From contig CAYWXT010000018.1 of the NCBI GenBank assembly GCA_964462125.1, positions 1 through 38,190 of the forward strand: 38,190 nucleotides of DNA. The letters are read 5' to 3'. A model generated the notes under the pieces. The model was not told the origin of the DNA. It saw nothing but the letters and a program-made list of their open reading frames with translations, and made no database searches. Positions 6,680 through 13,730 of the stretch are shown in pieces; position 1 is the stretch's first letter, and every line of letters begins with the position of its first letter. Position numbers and translations under genes: made by a program. Origin of the DNA: JAWLFY01 sp964462125 (lineage in GTDB: Bacteria > Planctomycetota > Planctomycetia > Pirellulales > Pirellulaceae).

Positions 6680-9199
6680 TTAAAGCGCCGTTTCCAGGAG
6701 CGGATCGCCCACCCATTCTTCGGCTAGCCAGTCGCCGAGCGTCTGATCAACCGCCTCGGCATAGGATTGCTGGTCGGACACCGCCGCCGTGGCTAGGTCG
6801 GTGGTGCTTTGACCCGAGGCGCCGCCAGTTGTGCGTTCGGCGACGGACCCATCGGTCTGCGGTTGCAGGGCCGTTTCGTCCGTCTTATCAATCGTCTGCG
6901 GCTCCTCAATGCTGCGCGTGCCGCCATCGAGGGTTTGTGCAACGGAACCGTTAGACGCCAGGGGATTGGCGATCGTAATGGAATCGGGGTCGGCGGGCGG
7001 CTCATATTCAAGGCTGTCGTCGCTCACGCTCACGCTTTGAACGGTAAAGGTGACATCATGGCTCGTCGACGTGTTGCCACTGCTCAAAGCGACGTTCCCG
7101 CTTTCATCCGTTGTGCCGGCGACCGTCGCTATAAGCTCGTTCGTCGTCGCGTCTGTCCATTCTCCGGACACTGATGCACTTGCGACCGGCTGCGAATCGC
7201 TATCATGAATCGTGACGGTGACGAGCGCTTCCCACTTTCCGCTCCTGCCTTTGGTTTTACTCGAGCCGTCCAAGTCGGCCACATGCATTGTCGTCGTGCT
7301 GGATGCTGTCGGCGTCGCGGACACTTCCGTGGACGTAACTGACTCGTTCGCCGAGTTGTCCGCTGCACTGACGACGTAGTAGTACGTCGTGTCGTTGTCG
7401 ACGCTCGAATCGGTATAGGAGGAGCTTTCCAGGAGCGAACTGTTGATCTGGCTGTAGCCGCTTTCGCTGGTGGTGCTGCGATAGACGTAGTAGCCCTCTA
7501 AATCGCTCTCCTGATTATCGGCCCAGTCGAGCGAGACCTGTCCGTCGCCGGCAGTAGCGATCAGATCGGTGGGTGTCTCCGGCGCGACCGTATTGGTGGC
7601 ATCCCCGGACGCCTCGTCGGAATTGTCCGACGAATTACCCGACGTGTCCAACGCATTGACGACGTAGTAATACGTGGTGCCGTCGACCAAGGCCGAATCG
7701 ATATACGAGGAGCTTTCCAGCAGCGAACTGTTGATCTGGCTGTAGCCACTTCCGCTGGTGGTGCTGCGGTAAATGTTGTAGCCCGCTAAATCTCCATCGC
7801 TGTCGTCATTGTCGTCCCAGTTGAGCTCCAATTTGCCGTCCTCGCCGCCAACACTGGGGGCACTGACGGTCAGCCCGGTTGGGGCGTCGGGCGGCGTTGT
7901 ATCCGACGGGACACTTGTGCCGTCCACCGTCGCCGGGGCGAAGACCTCTGTGTTTTTCACGTCCAACAACGGCTCGTGAATGCCGTCGCCGGAGTCGTCT
8001 GTCCAATCGAAGTTGCCCTCGGCCAGGATCGTGTCGCGGATTTGAGCCGGGGTATAGCTGTCGCTCGCCGCCAGCAGCGCAGCGGCGCCGGCGACATGCG
8101 GCGAGGCCATGCTGGTGCCGCTGAGTGTGTTGTAACCGCCGGGATAGGTGGACTCGATGTCGACCCCTGGGGCGGCAATGTCGATGGCGTCGCCGTAGTT
8201 GCTGAAGCTGGCCAGAGTGTCATCGGCGCCCCAACTGCTCCCGTCGCCCAATCCTCCTGCTTCGCCGTCCGTGTCAGCCAGTGCGGAAACGGTGATGACG
8301 TCGGGATGATTGGCGGGACTATAATTCGTGGCGTCATCAGCGCTATTGCCGGCGGCCACGGCGTACGTGATGCCCGCCGCCACCGAGTTGGTTATCGCTT
8401 CATCAAGGGCACTATTGGAGCCGGCAAAACCGAGGCTCATATTGGCGACTTCAATATCATTGCTGGGGTCGTCGTCTGTGCGAGTTGCGGTTACGTGGTC
8501 GATGCCCGCAACGATCCACGACACATAACCGCTGCCATCGGCGTCCAAGACTTTCACGCTGTGCAACCGCGCCCCCGGGGCCACGCCAACGACACCAGTG
8601 CCATTGTCCACCGCCCCGATCGTTCCGGCCACGTGGGTGCCATGGCCGTTGTCGTCGTCGCCGCCGTCACCGCATTTTGCCTTGAACGGACTACCGCCCG
8701 AACAATCGGTGCTGGTGGCGACATTCAAGTCCGGGTGGTCGAGATCGATCCCGGTGTCGATGACGGCTACGTCAACGTCGATGCGATGATCATCGTTGCC
8801 GTCGATGGTGATGTTCGCGTTGTCGTCTGCAAAGATGCGCTGAACACCCGTCGGAACCTCCGTCTCCGCAAAGGTGTGGACTTCTTGATTCGCTTCGACC
8901 GAGGCGATGCGGGGGTCGCGTTCCAAGGCATTCAGGCGCCCTTCAGGCACCACCGCCGCCATGCCCCGCAGCGCGTGCCGGTAGGTGTGCTCGACGCCGA
9001 GTCCATGAGCGTTTTTCAAGTCGGCCACGGCGGAATTGACTTCGACGTCCTCGTGGAAGACCACGATGTGGCTGGCAGCTTCAACCGCGGCGGTAAGCAT
9101 CTGGCGGCGTTCCAGTGGCTCCAGTGACGGCCGGCGGGAACGGGCGGACCTCGAACAGCGAAAGCGGCCGCGCCTCGTGGCAGAGCGATGAGCAAACAT
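6680..9199 (-). CDS. Secreted subtilisin-like protease (S8) with fibronectin-like domains
   Basis: This is an 839-residue serine endopeptidase. Residues 1-35 are basic and contain LEPLERRQML, the LEPR-XLL type motif found at the start of large planctomycete surface proteins. An inhibitor-I9-like propeptide follows (about 43-110). The catalytic domain (about 115-420) shows Asp148 in VIDTGID, His186 in NGHGTHVAGT, oxyanion Asn285 in AAGN and Ser363 in GTSMASPHVAG, so it should be active. Two fibronectin-III-like domains (about 437-535 and 538-632) share the segment GYSQINSSLLESSSY. A further beta domain with an Ig-like look (about 637-730) and a low-complexity tail complete the protein. It stands alone, convergent with the DUF1592/DUF1552 pair. 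The acidic composition and the repeats point to an extracellular enzyme that digests proteins outside the cell. Confidence 0.92.
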   Translation of the reverse strand: MFAHRSATRRGRFRCSRSARSRRPSLEPLERRQMLTAAVEAASHIVVFHEDVEVNSAVADLKNAHGLGVEHTYRHALRGMAAVVPEGRLNALERDPRIASVEANQEVHTFAETEVPTGVQRIFADDNANITIDGNDDHRIDVDVAVIDTGIDLDHPDLNVATSTDCSGGSPFKAKCGDGGDDDNGHGTHVAGTIGAVDNGTGVVGVAPGARLHSVKVLDADGSGYVSWIVAGIDHVTATRTDDDPSNDIEVANMSLGFAGSNSALDEAITNSVAAGITYAVAAGNSADDATNYSPANHPDVITVSALADTDGEAGGLGDGSSWGADDTLASFSNYGDAIDIAAPGVDIESTYPGGYNTLSGTSMASPHVAGAAALLAASDSYTPAQIRDTILAEGNFDWTDDSGDGIHEPLLDVKNTEVFAPATVDGTSVPSDTTPPDAPTGLTVSAPSVGGEDGKLELNWDDNDDSDGDLAGYNIYRSTTSGSGYSQINSSLLESSSYIDSALVDGTTYYYVVNALDTSGNSSDNSDEASGDATNTVAPETPTDLIATAGDGQVSLDWADNQESDLEGYYVYRSTTSESGYSQINSSLLESSSYTDSSVDNDTTYYYVVSAADNSANESVTSTEVSATPTASSTTTMHVADLDGSSKTKGRSGKWEALVTVTIHDSDSQPVASASVSGEWTDATTNELIATVAGTTDESGNVALSSGNTSTSHDVTFTVQSVSVSDDSLEYEPPADPDSITIANPLASNGSVAQTLDGGTRSIEEPQTIDKTDETALQPQTDGSVAERTTGGASGQSTTDLATAAVSDQQSYAEAVDQTLGDWLAEEWVGDPLLETAL
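7421..7783. repeat. Internal duplication of a fibronectin-like domain
   Basis: Sequence from about 7421 to 7495 recurs with few changes at about 7709-7783, an offset of 288 bases or 96 codons, the length of one fibronectin-III domain. Both copies encode YRSTTS.SGYSQINSSLLES. High nucleotide identity shows a recent duplication or gene conversion inside the protease gene. Confidence 0.8.
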
Positions 9200-9590
9200 G
9201 AAATCTCGCTGGAAAAACGGAGCTGACGACCGGAAGAAAAGTTCGCGAAATATGGGGCACCGTGGCTTCGATCACGAACGGGTTTGCGTGGACCTTGATT
9301 CTTCAAGCACCACTCGCTCGGACGGCATTTTCATCACACTGCCCCCCTTTCGCAATCGAAATCCCGACACGCAGCCTGGATTTCCCCCCGTCCTCAGGAA
9401 GCTTTATTGAGAGCCTTCATACCGTATCCCGGCGTACACTGCGATGGTATACCCAAGTTCACTGGCGCGGTAACGACCGATGCCTTGCCAGAGAAACCTC
9501 TCCAAAGCGACAATCGGTTGATCGCCGCTTGGCGGGCCAAACTTCGCCCCGCCTTGGAGCGGACGATCATCAACGAAGTCTGGAGAGACC
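9200..9590. other. Intergenic region between divergent genes
   Basis: This 391-base stretch separates the start of the protease (minus) from the zinc-ribbon gene (plus), so promoters for both are expected here. I found no gene, repeat or convincing promoter. A TTGAGA at 9407 and a TACACT at 9435 are 22 bases apart, too far for a standard promoter. The purine-rich GGAGAG just before ATG 9591 is a plausible ribosome binding site. Confidence 0.5.
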
Positions 9591-9875
9591 ATGCCCCACT
9601 CCATCATCCCCTGTCCGCACTGCGGCGGCGACATCGATGCCGATGCTTCGGTCTGCCGACATTGCGGCAGCAGCGAAAGTGACGGCTGGCGGGAACACGG
9701 CATGGAGGCCGATGCGTACGAGGACGACTTTGACTACGACGAATTCGTAAGAGATCAGCTTTCCGACTCGACGTTCTCGACGAATGTCTCGCCCCTCTGG
9801 CGCTGGATTGCTCTGATCATGCTCGTTTTTATCGGAGGTTTCATCCTCCTCTCGATACTGCAGCTTTTCCAATGA
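9591..9875 (+). CDS. Zinc-ribbon membrane protein
   Basis: This is a 94-residue protein with an N-terminal zinc ribbon made of two pairs, CPHC (residues 8-11) and CRHC (residues 22-25). A strongly acidic linker with aspartate, glutamate and tyrosine follows (about 38-60). One C-terminal transmembrane helix closes it (about 70-92, WRWIALIMLVFIGGFILLSI). The topology suggests a cytoplasmic zinc ribbon anchored in the inner membrane. Proteins of this shape are common and mostly unassigned, so no function is proposed. GGAGAG lies just before the ATG. The stop overlaps the birA start (ATGA), so the two are translationally coupled. Confidence 0.78.
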   Translation: MPHSIIPCPHCGGDIDADASVCRHCGSSESDGWREHGMEADAYEDDFDYDEFVRDQLSDSTFSTNVSPLWRWIALIMLVFIGGFILLSILQLFQ

Positions 9876-10735
9876 CGGCAAATGCGTTCACGCGATGTTG
9901 GGCCCGACCGCCGGCGGGGCAGCAATCAGGTGTGCACTCATCCGCGGCCGCGGCGGCGATTGGGCGATTGCTGGACGCCAGTGTTTGTCGCTCGGCTGTC
10001 CACGTTCTTGAAACCGCGTCAACCAATACGTTGGCCCTGGAAGATTTGGCGGGCGGTGTCGTCGCCAATGAGACGCTGCCGCGGCTCTATGTCGCTGAGG
10101 CGCAATCGGCGGGCCGGGGACGGCGGGGGCGAAGCTGGCTCAGCGCCGATGGCTCGCTGACGTTTTCTCTCCTCGTTGAGTCGATCGATGACGTGGACGG
10201 TGCGGGGGAGCTGCTTTCGCTGGCCGCTGGGGTCGGCGTCGCCCGTGCGATTGAATACGACTTCGCGCCGCTTCAACCGCGGCTGAAATGGCCCAACGAC
10301 GTCTACCTCGGTGGAGGCAAGGTTGCTGGGATCTTGTGCGAGGCGAACCAGGCGGCGAGTGGACGGTTGGTCGTCGGCATTGGGCTGAACGTCGCTGCGG
10401 CCCCTGACCTGTCGAATGAAGCTGGGGCGGCGCGGGCGGCGTCGATTGCAGAAACGGTTGGCCGCACGGTCGAGCAACACAGCTGCTTGGAAGGACTGGT
10501 GACCCAGGTGTTGCAGGCCCTGCGGTTGGCGGAGCACGACCAGGCGGAGCTGATCGCTGCCTTCCGATCCCGGTGCCTGCTCAGCGGCTGTGACGTCGCG
10601 TGCACGGTTGATGGCCAGCCGGTTCGGGGCCGGTGTCTGGGGGTCAACGACCGCGGGCATCTCGCGGTGCAAACCGACCGCGGGGTGGTTAGCTGTCGCA
10701 GCGGCGAGGCGGCACTGGTGAGGCGGACGGGGTGA
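9872..10735 (+). CDS. birA: Biotin--[acetyl-CoA-carboxylase] ligase
   Basis: The enzyme activates biotin with ATP and attaches it to the carrier lysine of acetyl-CoA carboxylase and other biotin proteins in the cytoplasm. Of its 287 residues, the biotinyl-AMP loop is seen as GRGRRGRSW (residues 81-89), after ETASTN. The core KWPNDVYLGGGKVAGIL lies at 139-155, and GIGLNV at 170-175. The C-terminal beta domain is present (VDGQPVRGRCLGVNDRGHLAV). There is no N-terminal winged-helix DNA-binding domain, so this is the monofunctional type that cannot repress biotin genes. About 40 N-terminal residues are poorly conserved. The start is fixed by the ATGA overlap with the upstream zinc-ribbon gene. 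Confidence 0.9.
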   Translation: MTANAFTRCWARPPAGQQSGVHSSAAAAAIGRLLDASVCRSAVHVLETASTNTLALEDLAGGVVANETLPRLYVAEAQSAGRGRRGRSWLSADGSLTFSLLVESIDDVDGAGELLSLAAGVGVARAIEYDFAPLQPRLKWPNDVYLGGGKVAGILCEANQAASGRLVVGIGLNVAAAPDLSNEAGAARAASIAETVGRTVEQHSCLEGLVTQVLQALRLAEHDQAELIAAFRSRCLLSGCDVACTVDGQPVRGRCLGVNDRGHLAVQTDRGVVSCRSGEAALVRRTG

Positions 10736-10766
10736 GGGGCGGATTGGGGGGGACCGGGCACGTCGA

Positions 10767-11984
10767 TTACAAGGCGGTGCTGCTCTTCAGGACCGGGACC
10801 AGCAGGGCCATGACGACGGCGAGCACAAAGAACGCCATCACCAGCAGCATGATCGGTTCGAGCAATCGGACGAACAGGTCGAGCCGGCGGAAGGTTCGTT
10901 TCTCCAATGAATCCGCGATGTCGGGCAGCACCGTATCGAGCGAATTGCTCTCCTCCCCGACGCTGATCATTTCGACCACGGAAACGGGAAAGTAGCCTGA
11001 CGCTCGCAGCGGCGTCGCGAGACTCTCACCACTGCGGATGTTCTCCGACGCCTCGGCAATGGATCGGCTGAGGAGCCGGTTTCCGGTTGCGGTTCGGCTG
11101 ATTTCCAGCGACTTCAGAATCGGAACGCCGTTACCGAGCAGTGTCCCGAGCACGCGGCAAAAGCGGGCCACGGCCAGGTTCATCAAGATATCGCCGAGCA
11201 CCGGGATCTTGAGCTTCACACGGTCAGCCCAGTCTTTTCCCCCGTCGGTCTGCAGCTGGATTCGGAGGGCAACCAAGGCCACACCGATCGCCACGAGCAG
11301 GATCCAGCCGTAGCTTTGCAGCATGCTGCTGAACGACAGCAGCGCCTCGGTCATCCGTGGCATTTCGCCTTTGTCCCGCAGTCGATCGAACAGCATTTCG
11401 AACTTGGGGACGAAGAAGACGAGCAGGACGGAGATCACGACGGTTCCGATCGAGAACAGGAAGACCGGGTAGGCCATGGCGCTGACGGTTCGCCCCTTGA
11501 GGTCCTCCTGCAGTTCGGTGAAGACACCGACGCGTTCCAAGGCGTCCTCCAGGAATCCCCCCTCGGTCCCGGCGCGGACCATGTTCATCCCCATTTCGCT
11601 GAACACGCCGGGGTAGCGGGCCATCGCCTGGCCAATCGGCTCGCCCTCCTCAACGCGGCTGCGAACGTCCTTGATGACTTCGTTGAGGACTGGTGCGGAC
11701 GATTGCTCGGCCAACACTTGCAGGGCGCGGATCATGGGGACGCCACTTCGCAGCAGCGAGGCGAGCTGCGAGTAGAAGACGGCCATCGTCTGGCCCTTGA
11801 CCTTTTTGCGGCGGCCACTGGTCAAGCCGGCAAACGCGCCTCCCTTGGTCACATCGGTGACATTGACGGGGAACAGCGACCGTTCGGAAAGATTGGCGCT
11901 GACCTCCCGCTCGTTCCCCGCTTCGATCGTCCCGTTGACTTGCTTGCCCGTCATGTCGCGGGCGGTGTATGCGAATACCGGCAT
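10767..11984 (-). CDS. gspF: Type II secretion / type IV pilus inner-membrane protein F
   Basis: This 405-residue polytopic protein is the GspF/PilC platform that couples the assembly ATPase to pseudopilus or pilus formation. It opens with MPVFAYTARDMTGKQVNGTI, the usual start of the family. It contains two T2SSF domains: the first around residues 67-190 (FYSQLASLLRSGVPMIRALQ), the second around 270-395 (FCRVLGTLLGNGVPILKSLE). Predicted membrane helices lie near 169-192, 224-242 and 376-399. Length and the domain repeat are normal. It is the last gene of the three-gene operon, three bases after the ATPase gene stop. No pseudopilin or prepilin peptidase follows, so those must be elsewhere. Confidence 0.93.
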   Translation of the reverse strand: MPVFAYTARDMTGKQVNGTIEAGNEREVSANLSERSLFPVNVTDVTKGGAFAGLTSGRRKKVKGQTMAVFYSQLASLLRSGVPMIRALQVLAEQSSAPVLNEVIKDVRSRVEEGEPIGQAMARYPGVFSEMGMNMVRAGTEGGFLEDALERVGVFTELQEDLKGRTVSAMAYPVFLFSIGTVVISVLLVFFVPKFEMLFDRLRDKGEMPRMTEALLSFSSMLQSYGWILLVAIGVALVALRIQLQTDGGKDWADRVKLKIPVLGDILMNLAVARFCRVLGTLLGNGVPILKSLEISRTATGNRLLSRSIAEASENIRSGESLATPLRASGYFPVSVVEMISVGEESNSLDTVLPDIADSLEKRTFRRLDLFVRLLEPIMLLVMAFFVLAVVMALLVPVLKSSTAL

Positions 11985-11987
11985 CGA

Positions 11988-13685
11988 TCAAACCGCCTCG
12001 CCCTTGGTCAGACGCAGAACTTCGTCAATGCTGGTGATGCCTTGCAACACCTTATGCCAGCCATCCATGCGGAGCGTTCGCATCCCCTCCTGGATCGCTT
12101 GCCGCCGGAGGTCCCAACTGCTCGCCCGGGTCTGGGCCAGTTCCCGGACCGGTTCGGAGGCGATCAACAGTTCGTAGATCCCGACGCGTCCGGTGTAGCC
12201 GACGTGGCGGCATTCGCGGCAGCCGACGGGACGATACAGCGGCCGATCACCGAGTTCGTCCCAGGGAAAGTCCTTGGGCAACTCGGTCGGTCCCGGGTGA
12301 TAGGGCTGTTTGCAGTGTTTGCACAGCCGCCGAATCAGCCGCTGCGCCATCACCCCTTCGACCGTCCCGGCGACCAAGAAGGGCTCGACCCCCATATCGA
12401 TCATCCGGGTAAACGCGCCGGCGGCGTCGTTGGTGTGCAACGTGCTAAAGACAAGGTGCCCGGTCAACGATGCCTGGATCGCATTGACGGCGGTTTCCAA
12501 ATCGCGGATTTCCCCCACCAGCACAATGTCGGGGTCGTGCCGCAGGATGCTTCGCAAGGAGGTGGCAAAGGTCAACCCGATCTTCGAGTGCACCTGGATC
12601 TGGTTGATGCCATCGAGCTGGTACTCGACCGGATCCTCCGTCGTGATGATCTTCGTCTCCGGGCTGCGGATCTCCAGCAAGCTACTATAAAGCGTCGTCG
12701 TTTTCCCTGATCCGGTCGGTCCGGTGACCAGGATGATCCCGTGGGGCAAGCGGATCAGTTCGCTAAAACGATCATAAACCTCCGGTGACATGCCCAAGCC
12801 TTGCAGGTCGAAGACCATGGCGGACTTGTCCAACACCCGCATGACCAGCCCTTCGCCGTGGATCATCGGAATCACGCTGAGCCGGATATCGACCTCACGG
12901 CCCTGTACCCGCAGTTTGATCCGGCCGTCCTGGGGCAGCCGTTTTTCGGCGATGTTCAGCCGTGCCATGATCTTCAGCCGGCTGATGATCGCCGCCTGGA
13001 AACGATTGATTTCCGGGGGAACCGGTTGGGGGTGCAAGGTCCCATCGATGCGGTAACGAATCACCAACCCGTCGGACTGCGATTCGATGTGCACGTCACT
13101 GGCGCGGGTCTCAATCGCTTCCAGCAGGATTTCATTGACCAGCCGAACGACCGAGGCCTCCTGAGCCATCTCGCTCAGTTCGCTGCCGTCGGTCTCGATC
13201 TGTTCCAACAGCTCGACGTCGTCCGACTCCTCCTCGGCGGCGGCCAGCAGCCCTTCGACGGTTTCGCTACCGACACCGAGATGCTTCTTGACCAACCGAG
13301 CGATCTCGGCACGCTCGGCGACAACGGGGATCACGCTGCGGCCGGTCGCGGCGCTCGCCTCGTCCAAGGGGTACAGATCAAAGGGGTTGGAGGTTGCCAC
13401 CAGGATCGAGTCGCTTTCCCAGCCGATCGGGAACAGGGACTGGCGATAGATCAGCTTTTGCGGGAAGCCTTCCAGGGCCGAGAGATCGACATCCGTTTCG
13501 CGGAGATCGACGTAGGTCAGACCCACTTCGTCGGCGAGCGCCTGCAGGGCGTCGCGTTCCTTGACGTAGCCGAGGGTGATCGCCGCATCGACCACGCTCG
13601 GCGAGTCGCTGGATTGGCTCTGCGCCAACTGTTCGTCGCTAATTAAACCCCGGCGTTTCAAGATGTCGCCGGCATGCATGATCAT
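11988..13685 (-). CDS. gspE: Type II secretion / type IV pilus assembly ATPase
   Basis: This 565-residue cytoplasmic AAA-type ATPase powers pseudopilin or pilin assembly. An N-terminal MshEN/T2SSE_N domain spans about 1-140. The catalytic part has the P-loop GPTGSGKT (322-329), the Asp box TTEDPVEYQ (348-356), Walker B DIVLVGEIRD (386-395) and the His box STLHTND. A tetracysteine zinc site, CKHC (455-458) with C489 and C492, precedes GYTGRVGIYELL. The zinc site is typical of GspE and PilB-type members. GGAG eight bases upstream supports ATG 13685; ATG 13679 is also possible. Position between the secretin-like gene and gspF is the classical D-E-F order. Confidence 0.94.
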   Translation of the reverse strand: MIMHAGDILKRRGLISDEQLAQSQSSDSPSVVDAAITLGYVKERDALQALADEVGLTYVDLRETDVDLSALEGFPQKLIYRQSLFPIGWESDSILVATSNPFDLYPLDEASAATGRSVIPVVAERAEIARLVKKHLGVGSETVEGLLAAAEEESDDVELLEQIETDGSELSEMAQEASVVRLVNEILLEAIETRASDVHIESQSDGLVIRYRIDGTLHPQPVPPEINRFQAAIISRLKIMARLNIAEKRLPQDGRIKLRVQGREVDIRLSVIPMIHGEGLVMRVLDKSAMVFDLQGLGMSPEVYDRFSELIRLPHGIILVTGPTGSGKTTTLYSSLLEIRSPETKIITTEDPVEYQLDGINQIQVHSKIGLTFATSLRSILRHDPDIVLVGEIRDLETAVNAIQASLTGHLVFSTLHTNDAAGAFTRMIDMGVEPFLVAGTVEGVMAQRLIRRLCKHCKQPYHPGPTELPKDFPWDELGDRPLYRPVGCRECRHVGYTGRVGIYELLIASEPVRELAQTRASSWDLRRQAIQEGMRTLRMDGWHKVLQGITSIDEVLRLTKGEAV

Positions 13686-13730
13686 CGAGTGCGCTCCGCA
13701 CGAATTTAAAATTTCAACACTGGCCGCCGT

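Noticed and set aside
7976..9127. 383-residue open frame on the plus strand
   Set aside because: It is the complement of the protease catalytic domain, whose Asp/His/Ser triad is intact.
9407..9440. Promoter TTGAGA / TACACT before the zinc-ribbon gene
   Set aside because: The spacer of 22 bases is outside the usual 16-19.
11316..12710. 464-residue open frame on the plus strand
   Set aside because: It lies opposite gspF and gspE, which carry clear catalytic motifs. The antisense frame stays open because of high GC and has no recognisable domain.
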